64,000 nt of DNA from JAWXBK01 sp034439975 (GTDB taxonomy: Bacteria; Pseudomonadota; Alphaproteobacteria; Dongiales; Dongiaceae): NCBI GenBank assembly GCA_034439975.1, contig JAWXBK010000075.1, positions 1 to 64,000 on the forward strand, written 5' to 3'. Shown here in pieces: positions 8,761 through 16,785 of the stretch. Each line of letters starts with the position of its first letter. Positions within the stretch are counted from its first letter, which is position 1. The position numbers were made by a program, and so were the translations under genes. The notes below the pieces were generated by a model. It had not been told where the DNA came from. It did no database searches and saw only the letters and a program-made list of their open reading frames with translations.

Positions 8761-9885
8761 TCAGTAGTCGAACAATTTAGTGACGATGTAACCGCTGTCG
8801 CCGAGCCGCAGCATCGTGCCGCGGCGGAACACGCCGTCGTAGAATACATCCGCGCCATAGACCGTGGTGTCGCTGTCGACATCGAGATCGCTCATCAACT
8901 CGCGCGCTTCGTCGGGAAACCAGCGATGCGATTCGATCTCTTCCGCACCGGGCAGCTGCGGCATCGACGTCGACCGGGCGATCAACTCGGCGGCCTGTTC
9001 GGGCGTAAACTCGATGACTGCGATCACCCGCAGCTTGGTGGCGCCGTACCGTTCCTGCTCTTCCTGCGTCAGGATCTGCCAAGTCACCGATTGCGGCACG
9101 TAGGGCAGTTCGATCTGCTGGTCGAGGAACTCGATCTGCGTGCGCACCAGCACGCCCTGGTCCCAGCCCGGCAGCTTCGTCGATCCGGTACCGAACACGA
9201 TATAGGCGACCCCGAGCACCGCGATGGCGCAGATGCCCATGAGGATTTTCTGCCAGGTCGGAATGCGCGCGTGCCCTTTCGGACGGGGGCCTTTCTCGAT
9301 CTGACCGAAGGGGTTGGTGACGGCACGGCGTTTGCCGCGCTGATTTTTCCCCTGTTTCTTCCCCGGGCCGCGCCGCCGTTCGCCATGCTCGGATGCGATA
9401 TACACGTTGGCCTCAATATCCGGCGCTGGTTCATGCGGGTCGAGCGCGAACGTGGGTATCCGTTCCGAGTACGCCGGTTCGACATCGTCATCGAGATCGA
9501 TTTCGGTATAGGCGGGCGCGCCAAGCGCATCGGTCCGTGTTTCTCGATCGTCACTGCGACGCGCCTGCGTCCCGCCGGTTTGCGCACTCGGGCGCTGCGC
9601 GGCGCCCGGTCGATGGGTTGCGCCGCGCGCCGCGTTCGGACGCGCCGCAGCATTCGGCTTGCGTTTGCCGGAGGCGGCCGGACCCGTACTCTCGGGGCGC
9701 GCCGTCGCGGGGCCGGGGAAAGTGGCCGTAATGCGATTGGCTTCGACATCGACCTGCAGCGGCGGGCCGCGACGCCGGTCGCCGCCGCCTGCCGCGCCCT
9801 TGGCCTGCCGCGCGGCCTTACTGGCGTCGCCGCGCTGCCTGGCCGGCCGGTTGCGCTGCTGTGTCGGATCGTCGGCCTCGGCCAT
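8761..9885 (-). CDS. Single-pass membrane protein with a long disordered N-terminus
   Basis: A 374-aa protein I do not recognise. Residues 1-200 are Arg/Ala/Gly/Pro-rich and basic, with an acidic patch (EIDLDDDVEP) near 130, and look disordered. One hydrophobic helix (ILMGICAIAVLGVAYIVFG) lies near 215-235. The C-terminal 130 residues form a compact domain, presumably extracytoplasmic, ending YIVTKLFDY. It lies between the AllA-like gene and hutG on the opposite strand with no functional link to histidine degradation. The start codon is ATG. Confidence 0.7.
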   Translation of the reverse strand: MAEADDPTQQRNRPARQRGDASKAARQAKGAAGGGDRRRGPPLQVDVEANRITATFPGPATARPESTGPAASGKRKPNAAARPNAARGATHRPGAAQRPSAQTGGTQARRSDDRETRTDALGAPAYTEIDLDDDVEPAYSERIPTFALDPHEPAPDIEANVYIASEHGERRRGPGKKQGKNQRGKRRAVTNPFGQIEKGPRPKGHARIPTWQKILMGICAIAVLGVAYIVFGTGSTKLPGWDQGVLVRTQIEFLDQQIELPYVPQSVTWQILTQEEQERYGATKLRVIAVIEFTPEQAAELIARSTSMPQLPGAEEIESHRWFPDEARELMSDLDVDSDTTVYGADVFYDGVFRRGTMLRLGDSGYIVTKLFDY

Positions 9886-9948
9886 CGCACCACGCTTTGA
9901 TTCATCAGGCTCGCGGCGTCGTTTGCCGGAGCCACGGAATCATGGCAG

Positions 9949-10791
9949 ATGAAGGGGCTGGTGCCAACGCGCCTGAGGCCAAAATCCGTGGAAATCTACC
10001 GCTTCACGCAGGGATCCGGGCCGCTTCTGGTCAGCATGCCGCATGTCGGCACGCATCTGCCGGATGCGCTGGCCAGGCGCATGACGCCGATCGCGCGGAC
10101 GGTTCCCGATACCGACTGGCATGTCGACCGGCTCTACGATTTTCTTGGCGACCTCGATGCGTCGGTGTTGGCGGCGACGCACTCGCGTTACGTGATCGAT
10201 CTGAACCGGCCGCCCGACGATACGACGCTCTATCCCGGCGCCAACAACACGGGTCTCTGTCCGACCAGCCGGTTCGACGAAGGTGCGGTCTACGAGGCGG
10301 GTAACGATCCCGACGCAGCGGAGATGAATCGCCGGCGCGTGCAATATTGGCAGCCCTATCACGACGCCATCGCGGCCGTACTCGATACCATCCATGCCGA
10401 TCACGGCTATGCGCTGCTGTTCGAGGCGCATTCGATCCGCTCGGTCGTGCCGCGTTTCTTCGAGGGCCGATTGCCCGACATCAATCTGGGGACCGGCGGC
10501 GGCACCAGCGCCGATCCCGAGCTTGCCGCGCGCCTGGTTGAGCAGGCGGGCGATGCGGTTGACTATACGAGCGTGCTCAACGGTCGCTTCAAGGGCGGCT
10601 ATATCACGCGGCGCTACGGCAGTCCCGCAGCGCACGTGCATGCGGTGCAGCTCGAACTCGCGCAGATCACCTACATGAACGAGGATCCGCCGTTCGATTT
10701 CGATGAACCAACGGCGAACCGCGTGCGCCCCGTTCTGCGCCGTATCGTCGAGACGATGGTCGATTGGGGTCGCGAGCGTTACGGGCGGTAG
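9949..10791 (+). CDS. hutG: N-formylglutamate deformylase
   Basis: Last step of the HutF/HutG branch, hydrolysing N-formyl-L-glutamate to formate and glutamate. Family hallmarks are LLVSMPHVGTHLPD near residue 27, DTDWHVDRLYDF near 53, the SRYVIDLNRPP block, and LFEAHSIRSVVPRFF near 160, which supply the zinc ligands and catalytic residues. It has 280 aa from ATG 9949. A GTG at 9988 with GAGG 10 nt upstream would give 267 aa starting at VEIYRF and may be the true start. Convergent with hutI. Confidence 0.93.
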   Translation: MKGLVPTRLRPKSVEIYRFTQGSGPLLVSMPHVGTHLPDALARRMTPIARTVPDTDWHVDRLYDFLGDLDASVLAATHSRYVIDLNRPPDDTTLYPGANNTGLCPTSRFDEGAVYEAGNDPDAAEMNRRRVQYWQPYHDAIAAVLDTIHADHGYALLFEAHSIRSVVPRFFEGRLPDINLGTGGGTSADPELAARLVEQAGDAVDYTSVLNGRFKGGYITRRYGSPAAHVHAVQLELAQITYMNEDPPFDFDEPTANRVRPVLRRIVETMVDWGRERYGR

Positions 10792-10816
10792 GCGTTCGTC
10801 TCTGGAATTGGGGAAG

Positions 10817-10933
10817 CCCTCACCCGGCGCGCGGTTGCGCGCTGCCCTCTCCCCGAGAGCGAGGGTTTGCTGCCTCTGCAACGTTGGGGAACAACTCTCT
10901 CCCCCTGCAAAGGGGGAGGGGGAAGGGTGAGGG
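10817..10933. repeat. Palindromic intergenic element
   Basis: A 117-bp element bounded by perfect 9-bp inverted ends (CCCTCACCC at 10817-10825 and GGGTGAGGG at 10925-10933), with an internal CTCCCCC/GGGGGAG hairpin near 10902-10921. This is the look of dispersed MITE/REP-like elements of alphaproteobacteria. It fills the gap between the convergent hutG and hutI and could act as a bidirectional terminator. Only one copy lies in this window. Confidence 0.75.
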
Positions 10934-10949
10934 GTACATTGTAAGCGCC

Positions 10950-12197
10950 CTATTCGTCGCTCGCCCGCACCCGCTTCCACAGCGGATTGAACCCGATCCG
11001 GTAACTCAGCTCCGCCGGATGTTCGATCGACCAGATCGCGAGATCGGCGCGGTTGCCGATCGCGAGCGTGCCTTGCCTGTCGCCGATCCCGAGCGCGCGT
11101 GCAGCGTTGCGCGTCACGCCGGCAAGGCATTCTTCCGGCGTCATGCGAAACAATGTTGCGCCCATGTTCAGCATCAGCAGCAGCGACGTGGTCGGCGAAC
11201 TGCCGGGATTGCAGTCGGTCGCCAGCGCGATCGGCACGCCCTTCTTGCGGAACGCATCGACCGGCGGCAAGGTCTTCTCGCGCAGGAAGTAGAACGCACC
11301 GGGCAAGATCACCGCGACCGTGCCGGCTTTCGCCATCGCATCGATGCCGTCGTCGCCGATATATTCCAGATGATCGCAGGACAGCGCCGAGAATCCGGCC
11401 GCCATCACCGAGCCCTTCATGTCGGAGAGCTGCTCGGCATGCAGCTTGATCGGCAGGTCGAGCGCCTGCGCCGCTTCGAAAACGCGCCGGCATTGTTCGG
11501 TCGTGAAACCGATCCGCTCGCAGAACGCATCGACCGCATCGACCAGCCCCTCGGCATAAGCGGCCGGTAGCATTTCGAGACAGACGCGGTCGATGTAATC
11601 GTCGGCGCGGCCCGCATATTCCGGCGGCAAGGCATGCGCCGCGAGGAACGTCGTCTTGATCGTCACATCGCGTAGCCTGGCGAGCCGCCGCGCCGCGCGC
11701 AGCATACGCAACTCGCTGTCCAGTTCGAGCCCGTAGCCGGATTTGATCTCGACCGTCGTGACGCCTTCGGCGATCAGCGCATCGAGCCGCGGCAAGGTTT
11801 GCGCGACCAGTTCGTCCTCGCTGGCTGCGCGCGTCGCCTTCACGGTCGAGACGATGCCGCCGCCGGACTTCGCGATATCTTCGTAGCTGACGCCCGTGAG
11901 GCGCATCTCGAACTCGCGGGCGCGGTTGCCGGCATGAACCAGGTGCGTGTGACAGTCGATCAGGCCGGGCGTGATCCACCGTCCGCCGACATCGACGGTC
12001 TCGTGCCACAGCGGCGCGTCGCCCGGATTGGCCGGCAGTTCCGCCATTGGGCCGAGCCAGGCGATCCGCCCGCCCGCGACCGCGATCGCCCCGGGTTCGA
12101 TCGCGCGATAGGGCGCGCTCGTCTCGCGCCCGGTCTCGTCCATCGTGGCGAGGCGGGCATTGATATAGACGCTCTCCCAGGGGGTCTCGATTTTCAT
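10950..12197 (-). CDS. hutI: Imidazolonepropionase
   Basis: Third hut step, hydrolysing imidazolone-5-propionate to N-formimino-L-glutamate. A 415-aa amidohydrolase. The metal motif is PGLIDCHTHLVHAGNR near residue 77. TTVEIKSGYGLELDSE and ALATDCNPGSSPTTS are HutI signatures, with the additional metal His in IKLHAEQLSD. It ends beside the palindromic element and starts in a 136-bp divergent region shared with hutF that carries 17-bp repeats. Confidence 0.96.
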   Translation of the reverse strand: MKIETPWESVYINARLATMDETGRETSAPYRAIEPGAIAVAGGRIAWLGPMAELPANPGDAPLWHETVDVGGRWITPGLIDCHTHLVHAGNRAREFEMRLTGVSYEDIAKSGGGIVSTVKATRAASEDELVAQTLPRLDALIAEGVTTVEIKSGYGLELDSELRMLRAARRLARLRDVTIKTTFLAAHALPPEYAGRADDYIDRVCLEMLPAAYAEGLVDAVDAFCERIGFTTEQCRRVFEAAQALDLPIKLHAEQLSDMKGSVMAAGFSALSCDHLEYIGDDGIDAMAKAGTVAVILPGAFYFLREKTLPPVDAFRKKGVPIALATDCNPGSSPTTSLLLMLNMGATLFRMTPEECLAGVTRNAARALGIGDRQGTLAIGNRADLAIWSIEHPAELSYRIGFNPLWKRVRASDE

Positions 12198-12207
12198 GCG
12201 CTATCCG

Positions 12208-12258
12208 TTCGAAGATTTGGCCCGTCCGAAGATTTGGCCCGTCCGAAGCTTTGACCCG
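12208..12258. repeat. Three 17-bp direct repeats in the hutI-hutF divergent region
   Basis: The unit GAAGATTTGGCCCGTCC starts at 12211, 12228 and 12245 (the third copy degenerate). It begins 11 bp upstream of the hutI start codon and 76 bp before hutF, so it overlaps the hutI leader. It could be a binding-site array or simple slippage. Confidence 0.8.
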
Positions 12259-12333
12259 CCCGATGAGCCGGTCGTTGAGCGGCAGCCGATCTGATCGTAA
12301 TGTCGCACAGAATCGACGCAAGGCCGGGTTCCC

Positions 12334-13743
12334 ATGCATTCGAGACATTTCTTCGCCGAAAGCGCTCTGCTGCCCGACGGCTGGGCGCGCGACGTGTTGT
12401 TCGAGATCGATGCAACCGGCGCATTCGCCGCAGTGGGCGCCGTTCGCGAGCCCGGCGATGCCGTGCGCCTCTCGGGTCCGGCGATACCGGGTATGCCCAA
12501 TCTTCATTCGCACGCCTTCCAGCGCGCGATGGCGGGGCTGACCGAGCGGGTTGGGCAGGGTGCCGCCGGTGCCGAGGACAGTTTCTGGACCTGGCGGCAG
12601 GTCATGTACGGGTTCGTCGGCGATCTTGCGCCCGACGAAGTGCAGACGATCGCAACCCAACTCTATGTCGAGATGGTCAAGGCCGGTTACACGTCGGTCG
12701 GCGAGTTTCATTATCTGCACCACGATCCCGAGGGTCGCCCTTATGACGATCCGGCCGAGATGTCGGAGCGGATCGTGGCCGCGGCGACCATTGCTGGCAT
12801 CGGGCTCACCCATCTGCCGGTGCTCTATCGTTATGGCGGTTTCGGCGGCAAGGAACCGGCAACCGGGCAGCGCCGCTTCCTGCACGACGCCGACGCCTAT
12901 GCGCGTCTGCTCGAGACATTGCAGCAGCGCCACGGCACCGATCCGCAATTCCGGCTCGGGATCGCGCCGCATTCTTTGCGCGCCGTGACGCCGGATCTGT
13001 TGCTCGCCGGCATCGCGGCGCTCGATGCGATCGATGCAACCGCGCCGATCCACATCCATATTTCCGAGCAGATACGCGAAGTCGAGGAATGCCTCGCCTG
13101 GAAGCAGCGCCGCCCGATCGAATATCTCTACGACGAATTCGATGTAGGCGCGCGCTGGTGCCTCGTGCATGCGACGCATATGACCGATGACGAGCGCCGG
13201 CGCATGGCGGCGAGCAAGGCGATCGCCGGCTTGTGCCCGACGACCGAAGCCAATCTGGGCGACGGCATTTTTCCGGCGATCGAGTATCTCGACGAAGCAG
13301 GCGTGTTCGGCGTCGGATCGGACAGCCATATCTCCGTCTCGCCGGTCGAGGAACTGCGTTGGCTCGAATATGGCCAGCGGCTGATCCGGCAGCGGCGCAA
13401 CCGTCTGGCCGCAGCGCAAGGCGGCTCGGTCGGTGCCGCATTGTGGCGCGGTGCGCTTGCCGGTGGCGCACAGGCGCTTGGCCGCAAGATCGGCGCCTTC
13501 TCAACCGGGCATCGCGCCGACATCGTCGTGCTCGATGGCGATCATCCGCTGCTGGTCGGCAAGGACGGCGATCTGCTGCTGGACGGGCTGGTATTCGCCG
13601 GCAATGAGAATCTGGTGCGCGACGTGATGATCGGCGGGCGCTGGCGGGTGCGCGATCGCCTTCACGAAGCCGAAGCGGGCGCCCGCACGCGCTACCAGCA
13701 ATGTCTGCGCGCCCGGCTTGGCGACAGAAGAGAAGCGGTTTGA
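12334..13743 (+). CDS. hutF: Formimidoylglutamate deiminase
   Basis: Amidohydrolase converting N-formimino-L-glutamate to N-formylglutamate and ammonia, which then goes to HutG. It has 469 aa. Metal ligands are in PGMPNLHSHAFQRAMAG (HxH near residue 58), HIHISEQ near 250, the HATHMTDDE block near 285 and GVGSDSHIS near 328 (catalytic Asp). ATG at 12334. It is followed 3 bp later by an ornithine-cyclodeaminase-family gene, so the two are probably co-transcribed. Confidence 0.95.
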   Translation: MHSRHFFAESALLPDGWARDVLFEIDATGAFAAVGAVREPGDAVRLSGPAIPGMPNLHSHAFQRAMAGLTERVGQGAAGAEDSFWTWRQVMYGFVGDLAPDEVQTIATQLYVEMVKAGYTSVGEFHYLHHDPEGRPYDDPAEMSERIVAAATIAGIGLTHLPVLYRYGGFGGKEPATGQRRFLHDADAYARLLETLQQRHGTDPQFRLGIAPHSLRAVTPDLLLAGIAALDAIDATAPIHIHISEQIREVEECLAWKQRRPIEYLYDEFDVGARWCLVHATHMTDDERRRMAASKAIAGLCPTTEANLGDGIFPAIEYLDEAGVFGVGSDSHISVSPVEELRWLEYGQRLIRQRRNRLAAAQGGSVGAALWRGALAGGAQALGRKIGAFSTGHRADIVVLDGDHPLLVGKDGDLLLDGLVFAGNENLVRDVMIGGRWRVRDRLHEAEAGARTRYQQCLRARLGDRREAV

Positions 13744-13746
13744 ATC

Positions 13747-14760
13747 ATGCATGACGGACATCACCATATCGATCTCACATGGCTGAGCGGGCGCGACATC
13801 GACGCGCTTGCCATGACCGACGACGAGATCCTGGATTCCGTGGAGCGCGGCCTGCTCGCACAGGGGCATGGCGACACGGTGATCGAACCGCGCGTCCATC
13901 TCGAACCCGATCCGGCCTTCCGTGGCCATTTCAACGTACTGCGCGGCTATATCGCGCCGCTCAACGTCGCCGGCTTCAAGATCGTCGGCGACTATGTCGA
14001 CAATTATCAGCGCGGGTTGCCGTCGGAGATGGCGCTGCTCAATCTGTTCGATCCGCGCACCGGCATGCCTAGGGCAATTGTCGATGCGACCGCCATCACC
14101 GACATGCGCACCGGTGCGATGACCGCGCTCGGCGCCAAATATCTGGCACCGTCGAAGCCGCGCCGGCTCGGCCATATCGGCGCGCGCGGCTCGGCCTACT
14201 GGAACGTCCGTTTGCTCGACCATCTGTTCGATTTCGAGGAAATCCGCGTTCACTCGCGCCGCCCCGAAAGTCGCGGCTTTTTCGCCCAGCAGCTTTCGCA
14301 GGATCTCGGCAAGAACGTGATCGCAACCGAAGACTGGCAGAGCTGCCTCGAGGGCGCCGATATCATGGTCGAGGCATCCAGGCTCGATGCGTCGACGCCG
14401 CTCTTCAGGACCGAATGGGTACAGAAAGGCGCGCTGGTCGTGCCCTACGGCACAATGAGCAGCGTCGAACTCAGTTTGACCGATGTCATGGACAAGATCG
14501 TAGTCGACGATTGGGGTCAATGCCGAACCGGCAAGCTGGGTGCGCTGCGCGCCCATGTCGAGGCCGGCAAACTGAGCGAGGCGACGGTTCATGCCGAGCT
14601 TTGCCAGATCGTCGCCGGATTGCGGCCGGGCCGCGAACGCGACGACGAAACCATCCTCTTCTGGCATCGCGGGCTCAGTTTGTCAGACATAGCGCTTGGC
14701 GTTGCGATGCTGGAAAAGGCAAACCGGCTCGGGATCGGCCAGACCCTTCGATACGCATGA
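13747..14760 (+). CDS. Ornithine cyclodeaminase/mu-crystallin family protein
   Basis: A 337-aa NAD(P)-binding protein. The N-terminal part holds GHFNVLRGYIAPLNVAGFKIVGDY (substrate side, residues 58-80). The Rossmann fold follows, here with the unusual loop LGHIGARGSAYWN in place of the common GxGxQA. Family members include ornithine and lysine cyclodeaminases, tauropine-type dehydrogenases and imine reductases. Its coupling to hutF suggests a role near glutamate or ornithine, but the substrate is not deducible. Confidence 0.8.
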   Translation: MHDGHHHIDLTWLSGRDIDALAMTDDEILDSVERGLLAQGHGDTVIEPRVHLEPDPAFRGHFNVLRGYIAPLNVAGFKIVGDYVDNYQRGLPSEMALLNLFDPRTGMPRAIVDATAITDMRTGAMTALGAKYLAPSKPRRLGHIGARGSAYWNVRLLDHLFDFEEIRVHSRRPESRGFFAQQLSQDLGKNVIATEDWQSCLEGADIMVEASRLDASTPLFRTEWVQKGALVVPYGTMSSVELSLTDVMDKIVVDDWGQCRTGKLGALRAHVEAGKLSEATVHAELCQIVAGLRPGRERDDETILFWHRGLSLSDIALGVAMLEKANRLGIGQTLRYA

Positions 14761-14777
14761 CCGCCGGGAGGAACTCA

Positions 14778-15671
14778 ATGTCGCGTCTCGTTCTGCTGCC
14801 GCTGGCAGCCATGCTGCTGATGGCCGGTATCGCGTCGTTGGCCGCTCAGTCGGTCGAGGAAGAAACCTCGCGCGTGTCGATCGAGCCGGTCGACGGCGCG
14901 CTGCAATGGCAGATCGAAAACCGAACCTTCGATGTGGTCCAGACCTGGTCGGGCGCGGGCCCGCGCAGCTTGCTGCTCGAAGAGACGATGTCGGCGACGC
15001 GGCGCAGCGACATGGAGGGCCCGGCCGATCCGATGGTGCGCGTTGTCGCGTCCGAAATACTGGACGATGGTACGCTGACGCCCCTCTGGGAGTTCGAGAC
15101 GCGGGCCGAGACGGGATCTGCCCGCTATCTCGGCGCCTTCGGCGATGCCTATGTCGCGACGCTCTATGGCTGTTGCGGGGCGATCGATGCCGATCGCTAT
15201 TTCGGACTCGAAACCGGCGCGCTTCTGGTGACCGCCAACGGCCCCGTGGCGCTGCTCGACATTCCGAACAGCGGCGGCCTCGTGCGGATCGCCGGCGTCG
15301 AGACGCCCTGGTCGGCATCGGGCGACCCACTCTATCAGGAGCGCCCCGATGCGTTTGGCACGATCGGCTATGCGTCGATGGCAAAGGAGCTTCAGCGGGC
15401 GCTGATCGTCGTCAATCTCGACATGATTGAAACGATCGACAGCATGATGGCGCTGCCGATGCTCGAATGGGTGCCGGCCGACGGCGAGCCGGCGCGCGAG
15501 TTTACCCATTGGGCACTCGACGGCGAACGCGATAAAGCGAAGATCGGCGGCATCTCGCTGCGCGTCACCTATACGCCCGAAGCCTGGGTCGAAATACCGC
15601 TCGTTGCGGACCGCCTCGATCTCGCTGCGGCAACATCCGCGCCGGGGATCTCGCTCGAAGCGATGCCGTAA
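14778..15671 (+). CDS. Exported protein of unknown function
   Basis: A 297-aa protein with a signal peptide (LVLLPLAAMLLMAGIASLAAQS). The mature part has alternating beta-like segments and a CCG pair near residue 130. ATG at 14778 follows a good GGGAGG ribosome site 17 bp after the cyclodeaminase-family gene, so it may belong to the hutF operon. I recognise no domain. Confidence 0.7.
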   Translation: MSRLVLLPLAAMLLMAGIASLAAQSVEEETSRVSIEPVDGALQWQIENRTFDVVQTWSGAGPRSLLLEETMSATRRSDMEGPADPMVRVVASEILDDGTLTPLWEFETRAETGSARYLGAFGDAYVATLYGCCGAIDADRYFGLETGALLVTANGPVALLDIPNSGGLVRIAGVETPWSASGDPLYQERPDAFGTIGYASMAKELQRALIVVNLDMIETIDSMMALPMLEWVPADGEPAREFTHWALDGERDKAKIGGISLRVTYTPEAWVEIPLVADRLDLAAATSAPGISLEAMP

Positions 15672-16078
15672 CGGACGCAGGGCTGCAACTCGGCGCGTCG
15701 AGTCATACTCATCGATTCGTGGTAGGAAGCGATTGCGTGAACGCGCACGGATAACAACGCCGTTCGCGTGCATCGACATGTATTAAAATATTCACACACT
15801 TGATTGGCGGCAATCGCGCGCCGCGATAAATGCCGAAGAAAGGCCGTGTCAACGATGTGGCATGGCTGCCAAGATATCCTGCCGCAGCGTTCGATAAGCC
15901 TTATTTCAAAGAAAAAATGGCACGGTTTTATTGGCGCGCCGAAAAATGGAACCAATCTGCGCGAGCCTTCAGCACGTTGATCGGGAACGCTCCATCCCCA
16001 TGTCGGTTCTATCGGAACAGGCCGGCCGCAAGAGGTCGCGCCCCAGCGTTTCTCATCGACAAAGATGGAGCACAGAAA
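15672..16078. other. 407-bp non-coding region
   Basis: This is the gap between two exported-protein genes. It is more AT-rich than its surroundings around 15778-15830 and 15900-15950, so it probably carries the promoter of the PRC-barrel gene. Open frames across it have no coding look. I looked for an EcfG-type GGAAC-N16/17-CGTT pair and found only mis-spaced halves. Confidence 0.5.
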
Positions 16079-16681
16079 ATGATGGCAACCAAATTTATGA
16101 CCGCGTCGACGCTCGTCCTCGCATTGACGGCGGGCGCCGCGTACGCCCAGTCGGCCGATACCGATGCCGTCGCGAACGAACCCACGGTCGTGCCGCCTTC
16201 GGACGAACAGGTTATCGTCGAGCAGCAAAGCACGCAGACGCTGACCTATGAACTGATCGGCGCGGACGTGATGCATCCCGAGCACGGCAATATCGGCACG
16301 CTCGAGGCGCTTCTGTTCGACAGCAACGACCAGATCGTCGGCGGCGTTGTCTCCGTCGGCGGATTTCTCGGTCTTGGTGCCAAGGAAGTCGCGCTCTCCT
16401 GGGACGAGTTCGATGTTCGCGCCGAGGACGAGGAGGTCTATATCGATCTGACGAAGGAGCAGCTTGAGGCAGCGCCCTCCTTCATGGATCGTGCCGACAT
16501 CGAGGCCGAGCGGGCGGCACAGCAGGCGCAGAGCGACATGCAGAACAATAACGCGATGCCTGTTCCTGCGCTCGATCCCGAAGCGGACACACAGTTCGAC
16601 GGGGACGAGCCGCTCGATCAGGACGAACCGCTCGAAGAACAGTCGCTCTCGGACGAAGATGAAGACGATTCGACCTACTAA
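16079..16681 (+). CDS. Exported PRC-barrel domain protein
   Basis: A 200-aa protein with a signal peptide (residues 1-23, cleavage after AYAQ). A PRC-barrel-like domain follows at about 55-130 (LIGADVMHPEHGNIGTLEAL, VGGVVSVGGFLGLG, KEVALSWDEF). The C-terminal 60 residues are acidic and Asp/Glu/Gln-rich (DEDEDDS tail). Such proteins are common in alphaproteobacteria as periplasmic, often stress-related proteins. ATG at 16079 has GGAG 8 nt upstream; the longer open frame from 15830 lacks the signal peptide at its start. A strong terminator follows. Confidence 0.8.
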   Translation: MMATKFMTASTLVLALTAGAAYAQSADTDAVANEPTVVPPSDEQVIVEQQSTQTLTYELIGADVMHPEHGNIGTLEALLFDSNDQIVGGVVSVGGFLGLGAKEVALSWDEFDVRAEDEEVYIDLTKEQLEAAPSFMDRADIEAERAAQQAQSDMQNNNAMPVPALDPEADTQFDGDEPLDQDEPLEEQSLSDEDEDDSTY

Positions 16682-16722
16682 TTACTGATCCGCAGTCTCA
16701 GCCTCCCGGGCGAGACAAATGA

Positions 16723-16760
16723 CGGCCGGCAAGGGCACTGCTTTTGCCGGCCGCTTTTTT
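16723..16760 (+). terminator. Rho-independent terminator
   Basis: A perfect 10-bp stem, CGGCCGGCAA (16723-16732) with TTGCCGGCCG (16744-16753), an 11-nt loop and six T residues. It separates the PRC-barrel gene from the convergent hutH-like gene. Confidence 0.92.
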
Positions 16761-16785
16761 GTACCGCGGCCGAGCTCCCGGCGCC

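Noticed and set aside
9940..13419. Very long minus-strand open frame across hutG, hutI and hutF
   Set aside because: It is antisense to three recognised enzymes and its translation is Arg-rich without family motifs, a common artefact of high-GC DNA.
15940..16080. Possible EcfG-type general stress promoter before the PRC-barrel gene
   Set aside because: GGAAC motifs occur at 15948, 15984 and 16014, but none has CGTT at the required 16-17-bp spacing. The nearest alternatives are 22 and 28 bp away or have a mismatched -10.
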